Source of the DNA: a virus
IMG/VR virus record: IMGVR_UViG_3300034093_004958
Coordinates: 1 to 56,483 of that record
Direction: 5' to 3' (one strand)
DNA length: 56,483 nucleotides
Under the pieces are notes generated by a model. That model was not told where the DNA came from. It did no database searches and saw nothing but the letters and a program-made list of their open reading frames with translations. Shown in pieces: positions 24,261-31,634 of the stretch (position 1 is the stretch's first letter; the number at the start of each line of letters is the position of its first letter). Made by a program: the position numbers and the translations under genes.

Positions 24261-24443
24261 ATGCATATTTATTTAGTAAGAAAAAAAAGAAAACTAAACG
24301 TAAAGCGTAGCTATATTACCATATATGGAATGTTTACAACTAAAGTAAAAGCTCAGAATTGGATCAATAATCAATTCATACCTGGACATTTTATAATTGA
24401 TGAGGTTTTGACTGATGCTGAAGTACATATGGAAATTTGGTAA
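24261..24443 (+). CDS. small hypothetical protein, 60 aa
   Basis: A 60-residue basic protein: MHIYLVRKKRKLNVKRSYIT then YGMFTTKVKAQNWINNQF. This 'report strand, basic turn, helix with K.kA..WI' pattern is frequent in small phage proteins of unknown function. A Shine-Dalgarno-like AGGAG lies 8-10 nt upstream of the ATG, supporting the start. Confidence 0.65.
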   Translation: MHIYLVRKKRKLNVKRSYITIYGMFTTKVKAQNWINNQFIPGHFIIDEVLTDAEVHMEIW

Positions 24444-24484
24444 TTCTAAACTGTTTTCCTCAAATTATTATAATATTTAAAATC

Positions 24485-24778
24485 ATGTACAACCCAGAGA
24501 TATTCTTTGTCACTTTTATACCAGAAACTAATTCCTTTTTAGCTCATGCTCGTAAAATATTACAAAATAATTTGGTGTATGTAGCAGAAAGATTAGAGAT
24601 AGATTCAATGATTTTATATCCTGAAAGAAATAATGTAAATATTGCTAGTGAATACAAGCCTTACTTAGAAGAAGCTATTGAAAAAGTTGTTCTAAACCAT
24701 GAGTTACATGTTTTCATTAATGAACTTATTGAGATTTGCAATAAATACCCTGAAAGCTTAGTAAGGGTAGCGGAGTAA
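24485..24778 (+). CDS. hypothetical protein, 97 aa
   Basis: Not recognised. A 97-residue acidic, mostly helical protein starting MYNPEIFFVTFIPETNSFLA. I chose the ATG at 24485; an in-frame TTG at 24437 would add a hydrophobic stretch that overlaps the upstream gene and looks unnatural. It is followed by a set of hairpins. Confidence 0.6.
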   Translation: MYNPEIFFVTFIPETNSFLAHARKILQNNLVYVAERLEIDSMILYPERNNVNIASEYKPYLEEAIEKVVLNHELHVFINELIEICNKYPESLVRVAE

Positions 24779-24887
24779 CTTTAGGTGGTGCTAAACACCT
24801 AAATCAATTCTAAAGGATTATGCTAAACTCCAAATAAAATTTCCTTTAGAAATAAAGAAGCCAAAGCCATAAAACTTTGGTTTTTTT
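24779..24887 (+). terminator. hairpin series ending in a terminator
   Basis: Three hairpins in tandem: TTAGGTG / CACCTAA at about 24781-24802, CTAAAGGA / TCCTTTAG at about 24812-24849, then AAGCCAAAG / CTTTGGTTT at 24858-24883 followed by seven T. The last is a standard terminator for the 24485 gene. The first two are unusual in front of a terminator and may be part of the structured region that follows. Confidence 0.65.
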
Positions 24888-24902
24888 ATTTATAGAACAG
24901 AG

Positions 24903-24950
24903 CGTAAAACCCATCGGTCTTTAGCCGATGGGATGCAAGCGACTAAACCT
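24903..24950 (+). repeat. IS200/IS605-like left-end hairpin
   Basis: Perfect 8-bp stem CCCATCGG / CCGATGGG with loop TCTTTAG, followed by GATGCAAGCGAC. As I recall, subterminal hairpins of this form (CCC..TTTAG..GGGATGCAAGC) mark the left end of IS200/IS605-family transposons and are recognised by the TnpA Y1 transposase. No transposase gene is present in the window. Confidence 0.5.
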
Positions 24951-24978
24951 AAAAAAACGTTCTTTCTATTTAAAAAAG

Positions 24979-25140
24979 TTTGATATATACATTATATGTC
25001 TGAAGATATATCTGGGCAGGGACTGTCCAGTACACGGGTGGAGACTTTAATAAGACTTTGATAGCAAAGCATAAGTCAGCGAAGCCCGAAGCTCATTTTA
25101 GCTTTAGCAAATGGGTAGTTCACGATATATATACATATAT
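24979..25140 (+). ncRNA. orphan TnpB-type guide RNA scaffold (reRNA/omegaRNA-like), candidate
   Basis: A promoter motif TTTGATATATAC (24979-24990) is followed by about 130 nt of compact, less AT-rich, pairing-prone sequence. The end has the form of an IS200/IS605 right end: GCGAAGCCC, a hairpin CTCATTT / AAATGGG (25092-25098 with 25109-25115), then GGGTAGTTCAC ending at 25123. In TnpB systems this segment is the 3' scaffold of the guide RNA and the guide follows it directly, here GATATATATACATATATAAT. One frame reads GTVQYTGGDFNKTLIAKHKS and KPEAHFSF, like a TnpB C-terminus remnant. No TnpB is encoded. Inferred by motif memory; needs covariance testing. Confidence 0.45.
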
Positions 25141-25201
25141 AATCAAGAAGCCTTAATTTTTTTGCTTAATTTTTTTTGATTCACAAGGCTTCTTGATTAT
25201 A
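25138..25201. terminator. long inverted repeat with T-rich loop
   Basis: A perfect 17-bp arm (core AATCAAGAAGCCTT / AAGGCTTCTTGATT, 25141-25154 with 25185-25198) encloses a 30-nt loop with two poly-T runs. It closes the candidate RNA gene and may terminate or protect its 3' end. It is longer than the other terminators in the window. Confidence 0.6.
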
Positions 25202-25215
25202 CTTTTAATAATTCT

Positions 25216-25557
25216 ATGAGATATAAACATATAAAACAATATTCTGATTTTTTTGTAAAAAATCATCAAGAGAAAACTGAAACTCTTAAAAATCCAAAAA
25301 GTTTCAGAGAATTAAATTATTTTGGTACTTTTAGATGGGAAGCTTGTAGAAGTTATAATCTAGATACATTTTACCAAAGAATTATAAATGGAGATTTCTT
25401 TATAATATTAAATCTAAGAAATCATCCAATATGTTTGATAGATATAGTCACTAAGATTATAATTGATTTTGATAATAAAGAATATAAAAATTTAGATTAT
25501 TATAATTATTTAAAAAAGTATCCAGAAATTTATAAGTATCTTATATCATTGGACTGA
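25216..25557 (+). CDS. hypothetical protein, 113 aa
   Basis: A 113-residue soluble protein starting MRYKHIKQYSDFFVKNHQEK. The first 15 residues loosely resemble the capsid-targeting pattern but lack the FE core, so I do not count it. The rest (FRWEACRSYNLDTFYQRIIN, IKYLISLD-like end) is not recognised. Aromatic-rich, no membrane segment. Confidence 0.6.
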   Translation: MRYKHIKQYSDFFVKNHQEKTETLKNPKSFRELNYFGTFRWEACRSYNLDTFYQRIINGDFFIILNLRNHPICLIDIVTKIIIDFDNKEYKNLDYYNYLKKYPEIYKYLISLD

Positions 25558-25700
25558 AAAATATCTATTGTTTCATTTTCATCATAAGCTCTATAATATC
25601 TAATTAGACTCATCTCAGAATTATAAAAATCCTTAATGCCGTGAGAGATTAACATTATTTGATACAATGTATTTTTCATAAAATATAGTTTATTAATTTA

Positions 25701-26642
25701 TTACCATGTTAAAATGGTTGGTATTGCTCTTGAAGTAGAAATAAGAGCTTCTCCATTTCTTACAAAAAGTGAAGATCCACCGCCATCTAGATTTATAGCA
25801 TGATGTGCTCCTGCACTTTGTAGTTTATTTGCAAACCCTATTATGTCACTACTAGGTGTGACCATAACTATAATTTCATTAGTAGATGTAATTCCTATTG
25901 CTGTTCTCGGTCTAAATGAAGCATCTTTTGGACCTTGTTTTTTTATATTAACAAAGCCTTCCTTTACTAAATAATGACTACCCGAAAACGCTTCGACTGG
26001 ATTTGGTATTTCATTAATATTACCAATAATTTTTATATCGGGTTTAGTAACCATTAAAGGCCACCATTTACCTAAAGTATCAAGTTTTGCTCCATAGTTT
26101 ATACTATTCGAAAAAAAATTTGCGGTAGGGCTACCATTTGATTCAAAAAAAGTTAGATTTATAAAATTCTTATATCCCTTTTGAATCCATTCTTGTATTG
26201 TTAATCTTTTAAAATCAGAATCAAAAACAACTTTAATTGCAGATGGGTCTATAATTTCAATTCTATCACTACCATTGTCTTTTACGATAGATAATTTTTG
26301 CTCTACTCCATATGCTATAGTATCTTTCTTAATTTCTTTACTAGGGAGTAGATAACTTAAATTAATTGACGCTAAGGTATAGCTATCTATAAGTCCAGTA
26401 GGACTTAAACCTTTAAATTGTTGTAATTTAACTAATGAATCTTTTGATTCTAATCCAAATTTTCCATCGACAGCCGTTTTTCCATTTTGTCGAATTTGAT
26501 TCATATACCCATTATTAACTAGATACGTTTGAACCTCAATGATATTACTTTCAGAAAATCCTTGGTTATCATAAGAACTTTCATTTAAAGTAACCCATTC
26601 TAACCAGGATTCAAATAATAATATATTGTTGTTTTTGTTCAT
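25701..26642 (-). CDS. capsid-targeted phosphodiester glycosidase with peptidoglycan-binding domain
   Basis: A 313-residue protein in three parts. The N-terminus (NILLFESWLEWVTLNES) is a targeting-like helix ending in TLNE. Residues 25-95 are a PG_binding_1 domain (VQTYLVNNGYM, VDGKFGLESKDSLVKLQQF, GLIDSYTLASI). Residues 115-313 match the phosphodiester glycosidase (NAGPA) domain: RPRTAIGI, IIVMVTPSSDIIGFANKL, AGAHHAINLDGGGSSLFV. That family removes GlcNAc from phosphodiester-linked sugars and is found in wall and capsule metabolism. A close paralogue lies at 37047. As a packaged protein it could act on the cell envelope during entry. Confidence 0.8.
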   Translation of the reverse strand: MNKNNNILLFESWLEWVTLNESSYDNQGFSESNIIEVQTYLVNNGYMNQIRQNGKTAVDGKFGLESKDSLVKLQQFKGLSPTGLIDSYTLASINLSYLLPSKEIKKDTIAYGVEQKLSIVKDNGSDRIEIIDPSAIKVVFDSDFKRLTIQEWIQKGYKNFINLTFFESNGSPTANFFSNSINYGAKLDTLGKWWPLMVTKPDIKIIGNINEIPNPVEAFSGSHYLVKEGFVNIKKQGPKDASFRPRTAIGITSTNEIIVMVTPSSDIIGFANKLQSAGAHHAINLDGGGSSLFVRNGEALISTSRAIPTILTW

Positions 26643-26658
26643 AATGCTTTTTAAAATA

Positions 26659-26670
26659 TTTGATATATAC
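26659..26670 (+). promoter_or_regulatory. phage-type promoter motif TTTGATATATAC
   Basis: Third exact copy of the 12-mer. It lies 19 nt upstream of a 35-codon plus-strand ORF. The TATATA core is symmetric, so it could also serve the minus-strand gene starting at 26642. Confidence 0.55.
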
Positions 26671-26689
26671 TGAAAATTTTTAAATCTTT

Positions 26690-26797
26690 ATGGAAGACAC
26701 AATTGCACTTGAAATCCATGAAACATCAGTTTCAGTAATACTATCTAATTTAACCGATGAAGAATTTGATTCATTTAGTGATTGTATAATCTTCTAA
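26690..26797 (+). CDS. small acidic protein, 35 aa
   Basis: A 35-codon ORF, MEDTIALEIHETSVSVILSN then LTDEEFDSFSDCIIF. It fills the gap between two minus-strand genes on the opposite strand, with the promoter motif just upstream and its stop 2 nt before the next gene's stop. It is strongly acidic. The coding signal is weak because of the size, but the placement is convincing. Confidence 0.5.
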   Translation: MEDTIALEIHETSVSVILSNLTDEEFDSFSDCIIF

Positions 26798-26799
26798 AT

Positions 26800-28128
26800 T
26801 TATTCTTCATCATTAAACATAGAGATTTGACTTGGATGATAGAATGGCTTCGTATCACTTTCACCTTCTTCCCATTCACCTAAGTCATTTATTACTAGTC
26901 CTTCTATCTTTACATGTTTTCTTATTTCTTCAGCAGTCATTCTAATCATAGAATTACGACTATTTGATAATGGAGTTCCTTTATAATTAAAATTACCTTC
27001 AACTGTTAAAGGTGCTCCTTCAATAGATATAAGTTTTTTATTATTACTTACATCATATTCACTTCCTATAGTCTTGGGACTTCCATGAAGATTTTCTATA
27101 TCTGTATTAGTAAAAGTAAAATTATAACCAACTTCTTCTGGAAGTCTACAATATACCATAGAAGTTATATCATAATTCTTCTCATTTTCAAAAACTAAAT
27201 CACCATAAATTTTTCTAAAAGAACCTAAATACCCTTCCGAAGGATCAGTATAAGTAGGTATATAAACATCTCCATCATAATCTATCGAACCGTCTTCATT
27301 TTCTTCTGCTTTTGCTGGATCAAGTTCTAAACTTTGTAAATCATACCACCAAGATGGTTTTTCTATTTCGTTCCATTCAAATGCATCTGCTTCCAAACCT
27401 GTGATTTCTTCTACAACTTCAAAAGATATTGAATCGTCATTCTTATTAAAGCATTCCATATGATCTCCATATGGATATACAGCTACTGCCATTTTTGTAT
27501 ACAAACCTAAGTCATATTCATCAGGCATTTCTCCATATACACTATAATACCAATCTTCAATCAAGGATATATTTTTAACCATAATATAAAAAAGATTGAT
27601 TTCCTTATTAAGTGTATAATCTTTCCAATAAGTATCACTACTACTTGTTGTACACCATTTCGTATCATTCCCCCATTCTCGACTTGCTTCATGTGACTGA
27701 GGAACAACTACTAGTAAATCTTTATTATCCTTAATCACGATAAAATCTCCACTTTTAAGGTCAGTTGCTTCTTTTTCTACTTCTTCAATTTCAGCATCTT
27801 CTACTGCATTTCTCAAAGACTTATAATTTTTAAAATAATTTATGTCTGTTTTTGCGATTTTATTTCTATTAACAAGTGTATCAAAACGCTTAATTGTAAC
27901 CCCTATTTGTTGTATGGATTCTTCATCTTCATGCTTTCCCTTCAAATAAAAATCAAGGATTTTTTCAATGTATTTCTTATTTGTAGATAAATCGAAACCC
28001 AAAGCTTCTTCAAATTCTTTTTCAGTTACCTTTTCGGTATCTAAAAATCTGGTTCTAGCTGTTGAAAGTGATTCATTAATAAAAGAATTAATATTCTTCC
28101 ATTCTTCATATAATTTCAAAAATCTCAT
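26800..28128 (-). CDS. capsid-targeted protein with GxxTKWCTT domain
   Basis: A 442-residue acidic protein. MRFLKLYEEWKNINSFINES is a targeting-like start with a FINE cleavage site. Around residues 135-185 it carries DLLVVVPQSHEASREWGNDT then KWCTTSSSDTYWKDY and LFYIMVKN, the same domain as in the 3895-5475 protein (P.(S/T)...(R)..W..(G)..WCT). The C-terminal part (ENLHGSPKTIGSEYDVSNNK, LISIEGAPLTVEGNF) looks like leucine-rich-repeat-type units. The WCT domain is recurrent in T4-like phages to my memory, without known function. A TTTGATATATATAG promoter motif lies 25 nt upstream. Confidence 0.7.
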   Translation of the reverse strand: MRFLKLYEEWKNINSFINESLSTARTRFLDTEKVTEKEFEEALGFDLSTNKKYIEKILDFYLKGKHEDEESIQQIGVTIKRFDTLVNRNKIAKTDINYFKNYKSLRNAVEDAEIEEVEKEATDLKSGDFIVIKDNKDLLVVVPQSHEASREWGNDTKWCTTSSSDTYWKDYTLNKEINLFYIMVKNISLIEDWYYSVYGEMPDEYDLGLYTKMAVAVYPYGDHMECFNKNDDSISFEVVEEITGLEADAFEWNEIEKPSWWYDLQSLELDPAKAEENEDGSIDYDGDVYIPTYTDPSEGYLGSFRKIYGDLVFENEKNYDITSMVYCRLPEEVGYNFTFTNTDIENLHGSPKTIGSEYDVSNNKKLISIEGAPLTVEGNFNYKGTPLSNSRNSMIRMTAEEIRKHVKIEGLVINDLGEWEEGESDTKPFYHPSQISMFNDEE

Positions 28129-28152
28129 ATCATTTGGCCTTTTATATTCAAT

Positions 28153-28166
28153 CTATATATATCAAA
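28153..28166 (-). promoter_or_regulatory. phage-type promoter motif (TTTGATATATATAG)
   Basis: Read on the minus strand, 25 nt upstream of the ATG at 28128. Same spacing as the copy at 18185. Confidence 0.6.
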
Positions 28167-28221
28167 TACATTTTAGGAATTATTTTTATTACTTTTATAA
28201 ATATATAGAATAAAAAGGACT

Positions 28222-28359
28222 ATGAAGAAAGCAGGAAGTGGTAACGAAAAAAAGAAGTCAGCACCTAAAAAGACAAGACAAGGTAAAAGTATTAATACTA
28301 AATTGGCCCCTACACCATCTAGTCAGAAAAAGAAACTATACAGAGGTCAAGGGAAATAA
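28222..28359 (+). CDS. small very basic phage protein, 45 aa
   Basis: A 45-codon ORF: MKKAGSGNEKKKSAPKKTRQ followed by GKSINTKLAPTPSSQKKKLY and a YRGQGK end. The TRQGKS..T...P...KK.YRGQG pattern matches tiny basic proteins common in T4-like phages. The high Lys/Arg content suggests DNA or RNA binding. Its own terminator follows directly. A frame-shifted 66-residue ORF overlaps this region and is a shadow. Confidence 0.8.
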   Translation: MKKAGSGNEKKKSAPKKTRQGKSINTKLAPTPSSQKKKLYRGQGK

Positions 28360-28362
28360 ATT

Positions 28363-28384
28363 AAGCCTCGTAAGAGGCTTTTTT
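28363..28384 (+). terminator. rho-independent terminator
   Basis: Stem AAGCCTC / GAGGCTT with a 4-nt loop and a T run, 4 nt after the stop of the basic protein gene. Confidence 0.9.
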
Positions 28385-28473
28385 GCTTTATATAAAGAAA
28401 TCTTAACATGTCATAATCTCCCAAAATCTAAATTTTAAATGTATCTTAAATAAGCCGTTTTATATATAATTAT

Positions 28474-29448
28474 ATGAATATTTTATATGGAATACAGCTC
28501 AATGGTAATGGTCATATTACCAGATCAATAGAATTAATCGATAATCTTTTAAAAAAAGATTTTACAGTTGATATTATAGCTTCGGGTAATAATTCGAATT
28601 TAAATTTACCATTTAGTCTCCTTAAAAAGTACAGGGGATTATCTCTTTATTATGATTCAAGTGGTAAAATAAATTGGTGGGACTCTGTTAAAGATGCTAA
28701 TATTAATCAACTCATAAAAGACACAAATCTAGATACATCTAAATACGATTTAGTTATTTCTGATTTTGAACCAGTATCAGCATGGTCAGCTTATAGAAAT
28801 AATAAAAAATGTATTAACATCTCAAATCAAAATTCTTTGCTATCAAATAAATCTCCTCGTTTTAAGAACGAATTAATAGCTAATTCTTTCTTGAAGTACT
28901 TTGCTTACAGCAAATATAGAATTGGACTCCACTACAAAGAATATGATCAAAATATTTATCAACCTATAATATCTAATAAAATATTAGAATCTACTACTTC
29001 TAATGAAGATGTAATTCTCGTATATCTTCCAGCTTATAGTTTGAATTTTCTTAAAACTCTGTTTAAACAATTTACATCTTTTAATTGGATCATTTATTCT
29101 AAAGAAAGTAAATTAATTGAAACAGAAACGAATGTAACTACATGCCCATTAAACTTAAATAATTTTCAAAAACATTTGGTCAGATGTTCTGGTGTAATTA
29201 CTGCATCTGGTTTTACAACAACGTCAGAAGCTTTAGTGTTAAACAAAAAATTATGGTCTATACCTATAAAAGGTCAGTATGAGCAGATTTGTAATTCAAA
29301 GGCTCTTCAAGAAATGGGTATATTTATTGAAGATATTAACTCTGAAAATATTAAGAAATGGTTAGAAGAGTTTAGCCATATAAACTATACTTGGAATAAT
29401 CCAATAAATTCTATAATTAATAAAATTATTGAAATATATGAAGATTAA
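28474..29448 (+). CDS. MurG-like (GT28 superfamily) glycosyltransferase
   Basis: A 324-residue protein with a GT-B layout. The N-terminus MNILYGIQLNGNGHITRSIE contains the GxGH..R motif of GT28/MurG relatives. The C-terminal donor-binding half shows CSGVITASGFTTTSEALVLN and KLWSIPIKGQYEQICNSKAL, typical of the TIGR00661-type family that includes uncharacterised bacterial transferases. The donor and acceptor are unknown. It overlaps the start of the next gene, an LpxH-like hydrolase, so the two probably act together on a glycolipid or surface glycan. Confidence 0.8.
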   Translation: MNILYGIQLNGNGHITRSIELIDNLLKKDFTVDIIASGNNSNLNLPFSLLKKYRGLSLYYDSSGKINWWDSVKDANINQLIKDTNLDTSKYDLVISDFEPVSAWSAYRNNKKCINISNQNSLLSNKSPRFKNELIANSFLKYFAYSKYRIGLHYKEYDQNIYQPIISNKILESTTSNEDVILVYLPAYSLNFLKTLFKQFTSFNWIIYSKESKLIETETNVTTCPLNLNNFQKHLVRCSGVITASGFTTTSEALVLNKKLWSIPIKGQYEQICNSKALQEMGIFIEDINSENIKKWLEEFSHINYTWNNPINSIINKIIEIYED

Positions 29449-30172
29449 AACTCTTTTCATATCCGATGTTCATCTGGGGACTATTAAATCTCAGCCTGAA
29501 AAGTTACTCAAAGTTTTTAAAGAATATGATTTTGAGGAGCTGATTATTATAGGTGATTTCATAGATATGACTTCTTTAAAGAGAAAAATATACTGGAATG
29601 AAAATCACTCAGCAGTAATTCAAAAGATTATAAAAATGTCAAGGAAAAATGTTTCAGTAAAGTATATTCTAGGAAATCATGATTATTATTTGAGAGACTT
29701 AATTGAGGAAGAAAATATTAATTTAGGTAATATTCTAATTTGTGATGAAGTTATTTACGAAACAATTAAAGGTGAAAAGATATTTATTTGCCATGGAGAT
29801 CAGTTTGATGGATTTGTTAGAATACATCCTTTTATTTATTATCTTGGTGATATAGCCTATGAGTTTAGTTATACCGTTAATAGGATCTACAATAAAGTAA
29901 GATATGTTTTCGGTTTAAACTATTGGTCTCTATCTAAATATTTAAAGAATAAAGTAAAAAATGCGGTTTCTTATCTTAATGATTTTAAATTCTTAGCTAT
30001 TCAAAAGATACATCAATCAGAATGCGATTCTATTATGATTGGACATATTCACCATCCATGTATTGAAAAAATTGGTAATAAAAATTATTACAATACTGGA
30101 GATTTTTGTGAATCATGCTCGTTTTTATATGAGGATTATGAAGGAAATATAAAGCTTATTATAGTAGATTAA
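29438..30172 (+). CDS. LpxH-like calcineurin-type metallophosphoesterase
   Basis: A 244-residue protein with the full set of metallophosphoesterase motifs: FISDVHLGT, IIGDFIDMT, ILGNHDYYL, FICHGDQFDG and IGHIHHP. The order and size fit the UDP-2,3-diacylglucosamine hydrolase family (LpxH and relatives), which cuts a pyrophosphate bond in lipid A synthesis. I use the ATG at 29438, which overlaps the glycosyltransferase stop by 11 nt; an ATG at 29429 is also possible. With the transferase it may remodel host lipid A or another nucleotide-linked lipid. Confidence 0.85.
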   Translation: MKIKTLFISDVHLGTIKSQPEKLLKVFKEYDFEELIIIGDFIDMTSLKRKIYWNENHSAVIQKIIKMSRKNVSVKYILGNHDYYLRDLIEEENINLGNILICDEVIYETIKGEKIFICHGDQFDGFVRIHPFIYYLGDIAYEFSYTVNRIYNKVRYVFGLNYWSLSKYLKNKVKNAVSYLNDFKFLAIQKIHQSECDSIMIGHIHHPCIEKIGNKNYYNTGDFCESCSFLYEDYEGNIKLIIVD

Positions 30173-30437
30173 TATTTAGTTTTTTAACAAGTATTTTTAA
30201 TTCTCCACTTCCTTTTATTAATCTATGATATGTTTCCTTTGGAATAAATATTGTTCTATTTAGTTCTATAGGTAATTGATTATCAAATTGAAATTTCCAA
30301 TTTGAAGGTTCGAACGATTGTATTATTCTATCTTCTCTATCTCGATGCCAAACTAGTTCATGAGAATCTATATCTTGTGAAAATACTCTTATGAAGGTAT
30401 CTTCATTAATTTGCTCTTCATTAAAAGGAAAATCCAT
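30159..30437 (-). CDS. small cupin-like phage protein, 92 aa
   Basis: A 92-residue beta-rich protein with a pattern I recall from T4-like phages: HELVWHRDREDRIIQSFEPS, then WKFQFDNQLPIELNRT and FIPKETYHRLIKGSGELKI. HRDRED and the later H in TYHRLIKG resemble metal-binding positions of a short cupin. Function unknown, possibly a metal-dependent modifying enzyme. Tail-to-tail with the LpxH-like gene, overlapping by 14 nt. Confidence 0.7.
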   Translation of the reverse strand: MDFPFNEEQINEDTFIRVFSQDIDSHELVWHRDREDRIIQSFEPSNWKFQFDNQLPIELNRTIFIPKETYHRLIKGSGELKILVKKLNINLL

Positions 30438-30443
30438 AATGTT

Positions 30444-31031
30444 TTACCAATAACCAGGATAACTTTTACCACCCCATAAATGTGCATAACGATTTACTCG
30501 ACATGCCCAATAACCTGGAGTTGTTTTATCTTTTTTTAAATGACATTTATGTCTAGCTGCAAAGTTTTTTCTGGCCTCTGGATCAGAAACCTTGGCTTTA
30601 AGACCACCAGTTACATCTCCAAAATGAACTATTTTTACTTTACCAGTTTTAGGATTTTTTACATATACTTTGTATTTCTTTGGTCCACTACTTCGTGTGG
30701 GTTTATTTAAATCAACTTTACGCCCTTGATATTCAGCTTCGAGTAGTTCAATATATTCATCAGAGAACAGAGGTAAATCGAGAGGTACTAAAGAATTTTC
30801 ATAATTTTCAAATAATCCAATGTCAGTTGATGTAAGTAACTGTGAATCTAGTTCATCTAAGTTATCCAATTGACCACTTTCAAATAATATTCTAGATTCC
30901 TTTAACAATTCAAAATAAGAATCAGACTCAGGCCTAAATACATTATCTATAGGTGAAATATTGTTAGAAACATGATAGTCCATGTTTTCAGACATTTCTA
31001 TGAATTTTTCAAAGTCTTTTATTTGCTTCAT
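30444..31031 (-). CDS. capsid-targeted protein with basic C-terminal domain
   Basis: A 195-residue protein. I took the ATG at 31031 because it starts MKQIKDFEKFIEMSENMD, a targeting-like helix, and does not overlap the upstream gene; a start at 31061 would. The middle is acidic. The last 75 residues are basic with YKVYVKNPKTGKVKIVHFGD, EARKNFAARHKCHLKKDKTT and PGYWACRVNRYAHLWG, a domain seen in T4-like phages with two conserved Cys and Trp residues. A DNA-binding internal virion protein is plausible. Confidence 0.75.
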   Translation of the reverse strand: MKQIKDFEKFIEMSENMDYHVSNNISPIDNVFRPESDSYFELLKESRILFESGQLDNLDELDSQLLTSTDIGLFENYENSLVPLDLPLFSDEYIELLEAEYQGRKVDLNKPTRSSGPKKYKVYVKNPKTGKVKIVHFGDVTGGLKAKVSDPEARKNFAARHKCHLKKDKTTPGYWACRVNRYAHLWGGKSYPGYW

Positions 31032-31044
31032 AATAATTGAATAT

Positions 31045-31278
31045 TTATTGTATATATTCAATTATTGATTCATAATGTTTACTAGCCTGATCTTTTAAAT
31101 AATCTACATCTTCTGAAGTTTCTATAATGTCATAAAAATCAAGATTGAATAGGTCAGAAGAATAATTTAAAGTATAAATATCTTCGCAAGATAATATCCA
31201 GTAGAGTGATGATGTTCTTTCTTGTTTGGCTTGTAATACATTATCTTTGGGAAAATATTCCCATTGTAATTTTTGCAT
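31045..31278 (-). CDS. hypothetical protein, 77 aa
   Basis: A 77-residue acidic protein starting MQKLQWEYFPKDNVLQAKQE, aromatic-rich and mostly helical at the end. Not recognised. It is in a leftward operon: 2 nt downstream of the 31281 gene and 13 nt upstream of the chosen start of the 30444 gene. Confidence 0.6.
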   Translation of the reverse strand: MQKLQWEYFPKDNVLQAKQERTSSLYWILSCEDIYTLNYSSDLFNLDFYDIIETSEDVDYLKDQASKHYESIIEYIQ

Positions 31279-31280
31279 AA

Positions 31281-31520
31281 TTAGGATTCTTTAATAATAT
31301 TTTTAATTTCTTCTTTTAATTCTCTAGCTCGTTCTCCTCTAAAAGTTGAGGAATTAGATAAGAAATAGGTTAATATACTCTCTGCATTATCAAATCCATA
31401 TTTGTCATTTTTATTTGCAAGAAACTGCATAGCATCTAAATAAGGTACAGCTCCAAAATATATCTTGGATCCCCATTCAGTTTTAATATCTTTAGCAATT
31501 TGAAAAATAGGTCTGCTCAT
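31281..31520 (-). CDS. conserved small phage protein (YFGAVPYLDAM type)
   Basis: A 79-residue helical protein with WGSKIYFGAVPYLDAMQFLA, ILTYFLSNSSTFRGERARE and a lysine-rich end. I recall this pattern from a family present in many T4-like and other phages; its function is unknown. It is the first gene of a four-gene leftward operon (31520 to 30159) with a textbook Bacteroidota promoter in front, suggesting early expression by host polymerase. Confidence 0.8.
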   Translation of the reverse strand: MSRPIFQIAKDIKTEWGSKIYFGAVPYLDAMQFLANKNDKYGFDNAESILTYFLSNSSTFRGERARELKEEIKNIIKES

Positions 31521-31553
31521 ATAACACCATTAATATTTATTATTAGTTCTTTA

Positions 31554-31584
31554 CAAATATAATAACAAATTTTTAAAAAACAAA
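31554..31584 (-). promoter_or_regulatory. Bacteroidota-type promoter (TTTG-N19-TATATTTG)
   Basis: On the minus strand TTTG (31581-31584) precedes TATATTTG (31554-31561) by 19 nt, a full match to the phylum consensus. It lies 33 nt upstream of the ATG at 31520. Confidence 0.75.
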
Positions 31585-31634
31585 TAATAATGAACAACTT
31601 TTGAAAGTTTAATATAATATAGAAAAGGAATTTT

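Noticed and set aside
24437-24484. TTG start giving a hydrophobic N-terminus to the 24485 protein
   Set aside because: It overlaps the preceding gene and adds a stretch unlike the acidic body; the ATG at 24485 is better.
25216-25557. 113-aa protein as another capsid-targeted protein
   Set aside because: MRYKHIKQYSDFFVK lacks the F-E core and an [LI]xE site.
28238-28438. 66-aa ORF on the plus strand
   Set aside because: It is shifted against the 45-aa basic protein, runs through a perfect terminator, and its composition is not phage-like.
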